Positions 24,241 to 32,361 of a stretch of DNA of 64,000 bases are shown one piece after another (the first letter of the stretch is position 1; the number at the start of each line of letters is the position of its first letter). Where the stretch lies: NCBI RefSeq assembly GCF_013344685.1, contig NZ_CP050137.1:3899001-3963000 (forward strand), given 5' to 3'. This DNA comes from Sphingomonas sp. CL5.1. GTDB lineage: Bacteria > Pseudomonadota > Alphaproteobacteria > Sphingomonadales > Sphingomonadaceae. The notes below the pieces were generated by a model. The model did not search any database, was not told the DNA's origin, and worked only from the letters and a program-made list of their open reading frames with translations. Position numbers and translations under genes: made by a program.

Positions 24241-25400
24241 TGGACCTTCTCTACACCCCCGAGCAGCAGGCGTTCCGCGCCGAGGTGCGCGCGTGGATGG
24301 AAGCGCATGTGCCCAAGGAGCCGCTGCCGACGCTCGAAGGGCGCGTGGGCTTCGACGCGCATGTCGCATGGGAGCGCACGCTGGCGTCGGGCAACTGGGG
24401 CATGGTGACATGGCCCGAGGTCTATGGCGGGCGCGGGCTGGACCTGATCCGCTGGCTGATCTTCGAGGAGGAATATTATCGCGCCGGGGCGCCGCTGCGC
24501 GCCAACCAGAACGGCATCTTCCTGCTCGGCCCGACGATCATGGAATTCGGCACCGACGAGCAGAAGGCGCGCTTCCTCACGCCGATGGCGAACGGCGAGG
24601 TGATGTGGGCGCAGGCGTGGTCTGAGCCGAACGCCGGGTCCGACATGGCGGCGATCCGCTCGCGCGCGGTGCGTGAAGGCGACGATTACGTCATCTCGGG
24701 GCAGAAGACCTGGTCGAGCCGCGCGGCCTTCGCCGATTGGGGCTTCGGCCTGTTCCGCACCGATCCCGAATCGAAGCGACACAAGGGGCTGAGCTTCATC
24801 CTCGTGCCCCTGGACGCGCCGGGCGTGACGATCCGCCCGATCCGCCAGCTCCACGGCGAGACCGGCTTCGCGGAAATCTTCTTCGACGAGGTGCGCGTCC
24901 CCGCCGCCAACCGCATCGCGGGCGAGGGCGAAGGCTGGAACGTCGCGATGGCGACCGCGGGCTTCGAGCGCGGGCTGATGCTGCGCAGCCCGGCGCGCTT
25001 CCAGGCGGCAGCGAAACGGCTGGTCGAACTGTATCGCGAGCGGGAGGCGGACGCCTCCCCCGCCGCGCGCGAGGCGGTGGTTAAGGCATGGGCGGAGGCG
25101 GAGGCCTATGCGCTCAACACCTACAAGGTCGCCTCAACCGTGATGGCGGGCGGGAAGATCGGCGCGGAGGCGAGCCTCAACAAGATTTTCTGGTCCGAGT
25201 TGGATCGCGCGCTGCACCGCACCGCGATGAGCCTGATGGGCGCCGCAGCGGAGCTGAAGGCGGTCGGCGGCCGCGTCAACCAATGGCTGGAGGGTTATAT
25301 CTTCTCGCTCTCCGGCCCGATCTACGCCGGATCGAACGAGATCCAGCGCAACATCGTCGCCGAGCGGCTGCTCGGTCTGCCGCGGCTGGGGGCGGGCTGA
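24240..25400 (+). CDS. Acyl-CoA dehydrogenase, large subunit of a pair (386 aa)
   Basis: FAD-dependent acyl-CoA dehydrogenase with full N-terminal helical, beta and C-terminal domains. FAD and substrate motifs are QAWSEPNAGSDMAAIR and KTWSSRAAFADW. The usual C-terminal catalytic Glu position is Ala363 (IYAGSNEIQRN). An alternative base is available at Glu243 in GFERGLML, the isovaleryl-CoA-dehydrogenase-type position. It is immediately followed by a shorter dehydrogenase, the arrangement of heteromeric alpha2beta2 FadE enzymes of steroid catabolism. It may oxidise HIP-CoA or a later ring intermediate (FadE30-33-like roles); the exact substrate is not deducible. Confidence 0.88.
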   Translation: MDLLYTPEQQAFRAEVRAWMEAHVPKEPLPTLEGRVGFDAHVAWERTLASGNWGMVTWPEVYGGRGLDLIRWLIFEEEYYRAGAPLRANQNGIFLLGPTIMEFGTDEQKARFLTPMANGEVMWAQAWSEPNAGSDMAAIRSRAVREGDDYVISGQKTWSSRAAFADWGFGLFRTDPESKRHKGLSFILVPLDAPGVTIRPIRQLHGETGFAEIFFDEVRVPAANRIAGEGEGWNVAMATAGFERGLMLRSPARFQAAAKRLVELYREREADASPAAREAVVKAWAEAEAYALNTYKVASTVMAGGKIGAEASLNKIFWSELDRALHRTAMSLMGAAAELKAVGGRVNQWLEGYIFSLSGPIYAGSNEIQRNIVAERLLGLPRLGAG

Positions 25401-26371
25401 TGGAATTCTCGTTCACGCAGGACCAGATCGAGCTGCGCGACGGCGTGCGCGCCTTCCTCGACGGCACGCACGGCCCCGAGGTGCTGCGGCGGCTCGATGC
25501 CGAGGGCGGCCGCGATCCGGCGATCTGGCGCTCGCTGGTCGAGATGGGGTTGACCGGGCTGATCGTGCCGGAGGCGCAGGGCGGCCTCGGGCTGGGGCTG
25601 ATCGAGGCGGTGCTGGTCGCGGTCGAGCTTGGCCGCGCCGACGTGTCGGAGCCGATCGTCGATACCGCCTTGGTCGCGCCGCGCCTGATCGCGGACGAGG
25701 CGCGGCTCGCGGCGATCGCTGTCGGCGAGTTGAAGGTCGCGCTGGCGCATCGGGTCAACCCGTGGGTGGCGGATGCCGATCAGGCCGGACTAGTGCTCGG
25801 CGGCGCTGCGACCGGCGAGCGGCTGGAGAGCGCCGATCCGCTGCGGCGGCTGTTCGCGGTCGAGCGGGCCGACGCCGATCCCGCCATGCTCGATCTTTCC
25901 GCGCTGACGGCGGCGGCACAACTCGTCGGCGCGAGCGAACGGATGCTGGCGCTCGCCACCGATTACGCCAAGGACCGCGAGCAGTTCGGCCAGCCGATCG
26001 GCGCGTTCCAGGCGATCAAGCACCACCTCGCCAGCGTCGCGGTGGCGCTGGAGTTCGCGCGGCCGGTGCTGTGGCGCGCGGCCTGGGCGCTCGATCACGG
26101 CCATGCCCGCGCGCCCGTCCACGTCAGCCACGCCAAGCTCGCCGCGACCGACGCCGCGATGCAGGCGGCGGAGACGGCGATCCAGGTCCATGGCGCGATG
26201 GGCTACACCTACGAGGTCGATCTCCATTACTGGATGAAGCGCGCATGGGCGCTCGCCGGGACATGGGGCGATCGCGCCTTCCACCTCCGCCGCCTCGACG
26301 CCGCCGTGATCGACGGCGCGATGGCGATCGGCCCGGACCAGACTTTCGAGACAGGAATGCAACATGGCTGA
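25400..26371 (+). CDS. Acyl-CoA dehydrogenase, small subunit of a pair (323 aa)
   Basis: Shorter acyl-CoA dehydrogenase homologue that begins with FSFTQDQIELRDGVRAFL and lacks a normal-length middle beta domain. The C-terminal helical part is recognisable: KDREQFGQPIGAFQAIKHHLA and IQVHGAMGYTYEVDLHYWMKRAW. It starts on the stop codon of the large-subunit gene (TGATG) and overlaps the thiolase start by 8 nt. By analogy with FadE28-FadE29-type enzymes it should complete a heterotetramer with one active site per heterodimer. Steroid-pathway function is inferred from operon and architecture. Confidence 0.86.
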   Translation: MEFSFTQDQIELRDGVRAFLDGTHGPEVLRRLDAEGGRDPAIWRSLVEMGLTGLIVPEAQGGLGLGLIEAVLVAVELGRADVSEPIVDTALVAPRLIADEARLAAIAVGELKVALAHRVNPWVADADQAGLVLGGAATGERLESADPLRRLFAVERADADPAMLDLSALTAAAQLVGASERMLALATDYAKDREQFGQPIGAFQAIKHHLASVAVALEFARPVLWRAAWALDHGHARAPVHVSHAKLAATDAAMQAAETAIQVHGAMGYTYEVDLHYWMKRAWALAGTWGDRAFHLRRLDAAVIDGAMAIGPDQTFETGMQHG

Positions 26372-27515
26372 AGCCTATATCGTCGATGCGGTGCGCACCC
26401 CGATCGGGCGCAAGAAGGGCACGCTCGCGGGCGTCCATCCCACCGATCTCGGCGCGCGTCCGATCAAGACGCTGATCGCGCGCGCCGGCATCGATCCGAA
26501 GGCGGTGGACGACGTGGTGTGGGGCTGCTGCGACACGATCGGGCCGCAGGCGGGCGATATCGGCCGCACCGCATGGCTCGCCGCCGGGCTGCCGGAGGAA
26601 GTGCCGGGGGTGACGATCGATCGCCAGTGCGGCTCCTCGCAGCAGGCGGTGCATTTCGCCGCGCAGGGGGTGATGAGCGGCACGCAGGATCTGGTCGTCG
26701 CGGGCGGCAGCCAGGCGATGAACGCCATCCCGATCTCCGCCGCGATGTTCGCGGGCCAGCCGTACGGCTTCGACGATCCGTTCCGCGGCTCGATCGGCTG
26801 GCAGGCGCGCTACGGCGACGAGGAAGTGAACCAGATCAAGTCGGCCGAGATGATCGCCGACAAATGGGGCATCACCCGCGAGGCGATGGAGGCGTTCGCG
26901 GTCGAATCCCACACCCGCGCGCAGCGGGCGACCGAACAGGGCTGGTTCAGGGGCGAGATCGCCCCGCTCGCCGGTCTGGAGGTGGACGAGACGATCCGGC
27001 CGGCGACCAGCATGGAGGGTCTCGCCGCGCTGAAGCCGGTGCGCGAAGGCGGCGTCATCACCGCCGGCGTCGCCAGCCAGAATTGCGACGGCGCGGCCGC
27101 GCTCCTGATCGCGAGCGAGGCGGCGGTGAAGGCGCATAGGCTGAAGCCGCGCGCGCGCATCCACCACCTCTCCGTCCGCGCCGCCAATCCGGTGTGGATG
27201 CTCACCGGCCCGATCCCGGCCACGCAATACGCGCTGGCGAAGGCGGGCATGTCGGTCGCCGATATCGACCTGTTCGAGTGCAACGAGGCGTTCGCCTCCG
27301 TGCCGATGGCGTGGATGAAGGAACTCGGCGTGCCGCACGAGAAGGTCAACGTGGCTGGCGGCGCGATTGCGCTCGGCCATCCGATCGGCGCGACCGGCGC
27401 GCGGCTGATGACCACCCTGCTCAACGCGCTGGAGCGCACCGGCGGACGCTACGGCCTCCAGACCATGTGCGAGGGCGGCGGGCAGGCCAATGTCACCATC
27501 ATCGAAAGGCTGTGA
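26364..27515 (+). CDS. fadA6: Acetyl-CoA acyltransferase (thiolase), FadA6-like (383 aa)
   Basis: Thiolase cleaving a 3-ketoacyl-CoA with CoA. Catalytic residues are visible: Cys89 in DRQCGSSQQA, the GHPIGATGAR histidine, and the second Cys in TMCEGGGQAN, with CNEAFASVP upstream. In steroid degraders the thiolase in this neighbourhood (FadA6) removes acetyl-CoA from the open-chain MOODA-CoA after IpdAB. The length is slightly short but complete. ATG 26364 overlaps the preceding gene by 8 nt, and a SnoaL-like gene follows after 7 bp. The family is certain; the FadA6 role comes from context. Confidence 0.85.
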   Translation: MAEAYIVDAVRTPIGRKKGTLAGVHPTDLGARPIKTLIARAGIDPKAVDDVVWGCCDTIGPQAGDIGRTAWLAAGLPEEVPGVTIDRQCGSSQQAVHFAAQGVMSGTQDLVVAGGSQAMNAIPISAAMFAGQPYGFDDPFRGSIGWQARYGDEEVNQIKSAEMIADKWGITREAMEAFAVESHTRAQRATEQGWFRGEIAPLAGLEVDETIRPATSMEGLAALKPVREGGVITAGVASQNCDGAAALLIASEAAVKAHRLKPRARIHHLSVRAANPVWMLTGPIPATQYALAKAGMSVADIDLFECNEAFASVPMAWMKELGVPHEKVNVAGGAIALGHPIGATGARLMTTLLNALERTGGRYGLQTMCEGGGQANVTIIERL

Positions 27516-27522
27516 GCGGATC

Positions 27523-27975
27523 ATGACGAACCCCGCCATCGACATCCCCAACCTGCTCTATCGCTACGCCGACGCGATCGATTCGGCTGACTTCCACCGC
27601 GCGGCACGGATGTTCCGCCACGGCTGCCTCGTAACCAGCGGGGGCGAGCTGCGCGGCGAGGACGCGATCGTCGCAATGTGGAAAAGCTGGGTGCATATCT
27701 ATGCGGACGGCACGCCGCGCACCCGCCACATCATCACCAATCCGGTGATCGAGCTGTCGGCGGATGGCCAGAGCGCGACCTGCCGCTCGCAATGGACCAT
27801 CATCCAGGCGACCGACGACCTGCCGCTCCAGGTGATCGCCGCCGGCCATTATGCCGACAAGCTCGCGATCATCGACGGCGAGTGGCATTACACCGAGCGC
27901 CAGTATCTCGCGCCAGAACTGACCGGCGACATGAGCGGCCACCTGCTCCGCACCATCGCGCGCCGGGAGGCTTGA
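27523..27975 (+). CDS. SnoaL-like (NTF2-fold) protein (150 aa)
   Basis: Small SnoaL/ketosteroid-isomerase-fold protein: NLLYRYADAIDSADFHRAARMFRHG at the start, GEDAIVAMWKSW, RHIITNPVIEL in the middle and GEWHYTERQYL near the end. The His in TRHIITN is a common active-site position in SnoaL-like dehydratases. ATG 27523 is preferred to an upstream in-frame start that would overlap the thiolase. It precedes an SDR by 2 bp. A dehydratase or isomerase role in the pathway is plausible. It differs from the longer SnoaL protein at 9429. Confidence 0.78.
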   Translation: MTNPAIDIPNLLYRYADAIDSADFHRAARMFRHGCLVTSGGELRGEDAIVAMWKSWVHIYADGTPRTRHIITNPVIELSADGQSATCRSQWTIIQATDDLPLQVIAAGHYADKLAIIDGEWHYTERQYLAPELTGDMSGHLLRTIARREA

Positions 27976-27977
27976 GC

Positions 27978-28883
27978 ATGGGTATCTGCGACGGACGCAC
28001 CGTCATCATCACCGGCGCGGCGCGCGGGCTGGGGCGCGCCTATGCGCTCGCCTTCGCCGCCGAGGGCGCGAACGTGGTGGCGAACGATATCGGCACCTCG
28101 CTCGGCGGCGAGGGACGCGACACCAGCGCGGCCGATCAGGTGGTGGCGGAGATAAAGGCGGCGGGCGGCACGGCCATCGCCAATTACGAGGACATCACCG
28201 ATTGGGACGCGGCGAAGCGGATCGTCGATGCCACCGTCGCCGCGTTCGGCGGACTGGACGTGGTGGTCAACAACGCCGGGATCGTGCGCGACCGCATGTT
28301 CGTCTCCGCGACGCCCGAGGAATGGGACGCGACGATGCACGTCCACCTGCGCGGCCATTTCTGCCTGTCGCGCCACGCGGTCGATCACTGGCGTGCGCGG
28401 CAGAAGGCGGGCGACGCGGTGGACGCGCGGATCATCAACACGACGAGCGGCGCGGGGCTGCAAGGCTCGATCGCGCAGGCGGCCTATTCCACCGCCAAGG
28501 GCGGAATCGCCGCGCTGACCCTGGTGCAGGCGGCGGAGCTCGGGCGCTACGGCATCACCGCCAACGCGCTCGCCCCCTCGGCGCGCACCCGCATGACCGA
28601 ACAGGCGTTCGCGGAGAAGATGGCGACCGAGGGACAGACGTTCGACACGATGGACCCGGCCAATATCGCCCCCACCGTGGTGTGGCTGGGCAGCGCGCAG
28701 TCCGCGCACGTCACCGGCTGCGTGTTCGAGCTGGAGGGAGGCAGGATCATGCTGGAGGACGGCTGGCGCGAAGGCCCGGTGGTCGATGCGGGCAAGCGCT
28801 GGGCGCCCGCCGATGTCGGCGCGGCGGTGGACGGATTGCTCGCCGAACGGATCGCGCCGCGCAAGGTATGGGGGACGGCCTGA
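27978..28883 (+). CDS. SDR, 17beta-HSD4/hydroxyacyl-CoA dehydrogenase-like (301 aa)
   Basis: SDR with the extended pattern of MFE-2-type hydroxyacyl-CoA dehydrogenases and of the longer SDRs in actinobacterial steroid clusters. Motifs: TGAARGLGRAYALAF, Asp in VVANDIG (NAD), VVNNAGIVRDRMF, serine in NTTSGAG, catalytic YSTAK. A C-terminal extension (GKRWAPADVGAAVDGLL) goes beyond the usual 250 residues. The RDRMF segment is typical of (3R)-hydroxyacyl-CoA dehydrogenase domains. It likely oxidises a CoA-bound hydroxy intermediate. ATG 27978 follows GGGAGGCTTGAGC, and the next gene starts on its stop. Confidence 0.83.
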   Translation: MGICDGRTVIITGAARGLGRAYALAFAAEGANVVANDIGTSLGGEGRDTSAADQVVAEIKAAGGTAIANYEDITDWDAAKRIVDATVAAFGGLDVVVNNAGIVRDRMFVSATPEEWDATMHVHLRGHFCLSRHAVDHWRARQKAGDAVDARIINTTSGAGLQGSIAQAAYSTAKGGIAALTLVQAAELGRYGITANALAPSARTRMTEQAFAEKMATEGQTFDTMDPANIAPTVVWLGSAQSAHVTGCVFELEGGRIMLEDGWREGPVVDAGKRWAPADVGAAVDGLLAERIAPRKVWGTA

Positions 28884-29941
28884 TGCAATTCGCCTTCACA
28901 GAAGAACAGGCGATGATCGCGGAGACGGCCCGCGCCTTCTTCGCCGGGAACGCCACCAGCGAACGCACCCGCCGCGCGATGGAAGGCGACGGGATCGATC
29001 GGGACTTATGGGCGAGCTTCTGCACCGAGCTGGGCCTCGCCGGGATCGCGGTGCCGGAGGCGCATGGCGGCTCGGGCCTCGGGCTGGTCGAGTTCGCGAC
29101 CATTGCCGAGGCGGCCGGCGCGCAGGTCGCCGCCCTCCCCCTGCTCGGCCTCGCCATGCCCGCCCGCGCGATCGCCGCCGGGGGCAGCGAGGCGCAGAAG
29201 CGGGAATGGCTGCCGAAGCTCGCGTCCGGCGAGGTGATCGCCGCGCCGGGCGGAAGCCATGACCAGCGCGTCGGGGACGGCAAATTGACCGGCACGGTCG
29301 ATTTCGTGCCCCACGGCGGGATCGCGGATATGTTCGTCCTCGCATCGCCCGAAGGCGCATGGATCGTCCGCGCCGACGCGCCGGGCCTCGCGATCGAGCG
29401 CCCGGTGACGATGGACCAGACGCGCCCCCTCGCCCGCGTCACGCTCACCGACACGCCCGGCGATCCGCTGCCCGACTGGCAGGCAGGGCTGGAAGCGGCG
29501 CGCGCGGGCGGCTGGATTTGCGTAGCGGCGGAGGCGCTGGGCGGCGCGCAGGCAACGCTCGACCGCACCGTCGGCTATGCGCAGGAACGCGTGCAATTCG
29601 GCCGCCCGATCGGCAGCTTCCAGGCGTACAAGCATCGCCTCGCCGACATGATGGTGGAGATCGAGCAGGCGCGCTCGGCGGTCTATTGGGCAGCCTGCGC
29701 GGTGGACGAGGACTCGGCGGAAGCCCCGCTCGCGCTGCACAGCGCCAAGAGCTTCGCGGCCGACACCTATTGCCGCTGCGCGGGCGACATGATCCAGCTC
29801 CACGGCGGGATCGGCTTCACCTGGGAGCATGACGCGCACCTGTTCTTCAAGCGCGCCCGCGCGATCCGTTCGATGCTGGGCGACAGCGACTGGCACCGCG
29901 AGCAGGTCGCCAACATCATCGGATTGGGAGAAGCGGCATGA
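28883..29941 (+). CDS. Acyl-CoA dehydrogenase, small subunit of second pair (352 aa)
   Basis: Acyl-CoA dehydrogenase homologue beginning FAFTEEQAMIAETARAFF. The central part is degenerate compared with a full enzyme (no clear SEPNAGSD-like FAD motif; GGSHDQRVGDGKLTG instead). The C-terminal helices are well conserved: AQERVQFGRPIGSFQAYKHRLADMM and IQLHGGIGFTWEHDAHLFFKRARA. The order small-then-large is reversed relative to the 24240/25400 pair. It overlaps the downstream large subunit by ATGA. Predicted half of a heteromeric steroid-type FadE enzyme; substrate unknown. Confidence 0.86.
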   Translation: MQFAFTEEQAMIAETARAFFAGNATSERTRRAMEGDGIDRDLWASFCTELGLAGIAVPEAHGGSGLGLVEFATIAEAAGAQVAALPLLGLAMPARAIAAGGSEAQKREWLPKLASGEVIAAPGGSHDQRVGDGKLTGTVDFVPHGGIADMFVLASPEGAWIVRADAPGLAIERPVTMDQTRPLARVTLTDTPGDPLPDWQAGLEAARAGGWICVAAEALGGAQATLDRTVGYAQERVQFGRPIGSFQAYKHRLADMMVEIEQARSAVYWAACAVDEDSAEAPLALHSAKSFAADTYCRCAGDMIQLHGGIGFTWEHDAHLFFKRARAIRSMLGDSDWHREQVANIIGLGEAA

Positions 29942-31122
29942 GGCTCGGATTCTCGGCCGGGGACGAGGCGTTCCGCGCTGAGGCGGCGGACTGGCTCGCC
30001 GACCAGATGTCCGGCGAGTTCCGCGACATCAAGGACGTGCTGGGCCTGACGGTGATGGCCGAACGCCGCAAGGAATGGGAGCAGCAGCTCGGCCGCCATC
30101 GCTGGAGCTGCATCGGTTGGCCCAGCAAATGGGGCGGCCGCGACGCGACGCTGGAACAGCAGGTGATCTTCGCGGAGGAATATGCGCGTTCCGGCGCGCC
30201 CGGCCGCGTCGGGCATATGGGAATCGAGCTGGCCGGGCCGACCATCCTCGCCTTCGGCACCGAGGAGCAGAAGGCGCGCTTCCTGCCCGGCATCGCCTCG
30301 GGCGAAGTCTTGTGGTGCCAGGGCTATTCGGAGCCGAACGCCGGGTCAGACCTCGCCTCGGTGCGCACCCGCGCGCGGGTCGATGAAGCGACCGGCGAAT
30401 GGGTGGTGGACGGGCAGAAGATCTGGACCAGCCTCGCGCAGATCTGCGACTGGATCTTCGTCGTCACCCGCAGCGAGGAAGGGTCGAAGGGGCCGAAGGG
30501 CCTCACCTTCCTGCTTATGCCGATCGACCAGCCGGGGATCACCATCCGCCCGATCAGGCAGATCAACGGCGACGCCGAGTTCAACGAGACCTTCTTCGAC
30601 GGCGCGCGCACGGCGGCGGAGAACCTCGTCTCCACGCCGGGCAACGGCTGGCAGGTGGCGATGGGGCTGCTCGCGTTCGAGCGCGGCGTCTCCACGCTCG
30701 GCCAGCAGATGGGCTTCCGGCACGAGCTGGACGCGATCATCGCGGCGGCGAAGGCCAACGGCTCAGCGAGCAACCCGCTGATCCGCCAGCGTATCGCCAA
30801 GGCGGAGATCGGGTTGCGCCTGATGCGCTACGGCGCGCTGCGCGTGCTGAGCAACACCGATCACGCCCGGCCGGACGGCGCGGCGCTGACGTACAAGCTG
30901 CAATGGGCGACGTGGCGGCGCAATCTCGGCGAGCTGGCGATGGACGTGCTGGGTCAGGCGGGTGAAGTGACGGCCGGGCCGGATTACGACTTCCCGATGC
31001 TCCCCAGCCTGTTCCTCTCGTCGCGCGCCGACACGATCTACGGCGGCACTAACCAGATCCAGCGCAACATCGTCGCCGAGCGCGCGCTCGGCCTGCCGCG
31101 CGAACCGCGAGGCAACGCATGA
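29938..31122 (+). CDS. Acyl-CoA dehydrogenase, large subunit of second pair (394 aa)
   Basis: Full-length acyl-CoA dehydrogenase with CQGYSEPNAGSDLASVRTRA, GQKIWTSLAQICDW and the C-terminal TIYGGTNQIQRNIVAERALG. As in the first pair, the canonical Glu is missing (Gly369 in IYGGT), while Glu248 in AFERGVST occupies the isovaleryl-CoA-dehydrogenase-type base position. It overlaps its partner by ATGA and the IpdF-like SDR by ATGA. Together with 28883 it forms the second predicted alpha2beta2 dehydrogenase of the island. Confidence 0.88.
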   Translation: MRLGFSAGDEAFRAEAADWLADQMSGEFRDIKDVLGLTVMAERRKEWEQQLGRHRWSCIGWPSKWGGRDATLEQQVIFAEEYARSGAPGRVGHMGIELAGPTILAFGTEEQKARFLPGIASGEVLWCQGYSEPNAGSDLASVRTRARVDEATGEWVVDGQKIWTSLAQICDWIFVVTRSEEGSKGPKGLTFLLMPIDQPGITIRPIRQINGDAEFNETFFDGARTAAENLVSTPGNGWQVAMGLLAFERGVSTLGQQMGFRHELDAIIAAAKANGSASNPLIRQRIAKAEIGLRLMRYGALRVLSNTDHARPDGAALTYKLQWATWRRNLGELAMDVLGQAGEVTAGPDYDFPMLPSLFLSSRADTIYGGTNQIQRNIVAERALGLPREPRGNA

Positions 31123-31898
31123 CCCCTGCCCCCGCCTATCCCGCCCCGCGCGGGCTGCTGAAAGACCGCACTATCGTGGTCACCGCCGCCGCCGGGACCG
31201 GCATCGGCTTCGCGGTCGCCAGGCGCGCCGCCGAGGAAGGCGCGCGCGTGCTCATCAGCGATTTCCACGAGCGCCGGCTGGGCGAAGCGGCGGACGCGAT
31301 CGCGGAAGCGGTCGGCACCCGCCCCGAAACCTGCCTGTGCGACGTGACCAGCGAGGCGCAGGTGCGGGCGCTACGCGACGCGGCTCTGGCTAAGCTCGGC
31401 CATGTCGACGTGCTCATCAACAATGCCGGGCTGGGCGGCGAGGTGCCGGTGGTCGACATGACCGACGAGCAATGGTCGCGCGTGATCGACGTGACGCTCA
31501 CCAGCGTGTTCCGCATGACCCGCGCCTTCCTGCCCGCGATGACCGCGCGCGGCACCGGCGCGATCGTCAACAACGCCTCCGTGCTCGGCTGGCGCGCGCA
31601 GAAGGGGCAGGCGCATTATGCCGCCGCCAAGGCGGGCGTGATGGCCTTCACCCGCTGCGCGGCGGTGGAGGCGGCGGAACAGGGCGTGCGGATCAACGCG
31701 GTCGCGCCGTCGATCGCGATGCATCCCTTCCTCGCCAAGGTGACGACCGAGGACATGCTGGCGAAGCTCTCCGCGCAGGAGGCGTTCGGCCGCCCCGCCG
31801 AGGTGTGGGAAGTGGCGAACGTGATGATCTTCCTCGCTTCCGACCTGTCGTCGTACATGACGGGTGAGATCGTCTCGGTATCGAGCCAGCGGGCGTGA
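31119..31898 (+). CDS. ipdF: SDR, IpdF-like (259 aa)
   Basis: SDR whose cofactor loop reads VVTAAAGTGIGFAVARRA, an unusual version of TGxxxGxG in which Ala-Ala precedes the Gly stretch. I associate this with the IpdF SDR of steroid C/D-ring degradation. Other motifs: ISDFHERRLGEA, LINNAGLGGEV, serine in NNASVLGWRAQKGQ, catalytic YAAAK. In the HIP pathway this enzyme handles the 5-keto/5-hydroxy group of HIP-CoA derivatives. It lies between a dehydrogenase pair and the MaoC/FadD3 genes with 4-nt overlaps on both sides. The IpdF assignment is from recalled motif similarity plus context, not alignment. Confidence 0.78.
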   Translation: MTPAPAYPAPRGLLKDRTIVVTAAAGTGIGFAVARRAAEEGARVLISDFHERRLGEAADAIAEAVGTRPETCLCDVTSEAQVRALRDAALAKLGHVDVLINNAGLGGEVPVVDMTDEQWSRVIDVTLTSVFRMTRAFLPAMTARGTGAIVNNASVLGWRAQKGQAHYAAAKAGVMAFTRCAAVEAAEQGVRINAVAPSIAMHPFLAKVTTEDMLAKLSAQEAFGRPAEVWEVANVMIFLASDLSSYMTGEIVSVSSQRA

Positions 31899-32356
31899 GC
31901 GCGCGGGTCTATCAGCACCCGCGCGGCCTGATCGGGCAGGAAGGCACCGCGCTCGGCCCGACCGGCTGGCTCGCGATCGATCAGGCGCGCGTCGACGGCT
32001 TCGCGCAGGTGACGGGCGATCACCAGTGGATCCACGTCGATGTCGAGCGCGCCAGGGTCGGCCCGTTCGGCGGCACGATCGCGCACGGCTATCTGACGAT
32101 GAGCCTCGTCAACCTGTTCCTCCCCGACCTGATCGAGGTGCGCGGCTTCGCCCATGCGGTGAACGTCGGCGCGGATCGGCTGCGCTTCCTCGCGCCGGTG
32201 AAGGTGGGCGCGCGGATTCGCGGCACGGGCGAGATCGTCGCGGTGGAGGAGGTAAAGGGCGCGATCCAGTCCACCGTCCGCGTCACCGTGGAAATCGAGG
32301 GCGGCGACAAGCCCGCCTGCGTCGTCGACACGATCAGCCGCTATTTCCCGGAGTGA
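31895..32356 (+). CDS. MaoC-like hydratase (153 aa)
   Basis: Single hot-dog-domain R-specific enoyl-CoA hydratase of the MaoC type. The hydratase-2 motif is clear: VTGDHQWIHVDVERA with catalytic Asp and His, then GGTIAHGYLTMSLVN. The rest is DRLRFLAPVKVGARIRG and the strand-rich C-terminus. It probably hydrates the double bond made by one of the neighbouring FadE pairs. The gene overlaps the SDR before it by 4 nt and the stop lies next to the start of the FadD3-like ligase. Confidence 0.87.
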   Translation: MSARVYQHPRGLIGQEGTALGPTGWLAIDQARVDGFAQVTGDHQWIHVDVERARVGPFGGTIAHGYLTMSLVNLFLPDLIEVRGFAHAVNVGADRLRFLAPVKVGARIRGTGEIVAVEEVKGAIQSTVRVTVEIEGGDKPACVVDTISRYFPE

Positions 32357-32361
32357 CGGCC

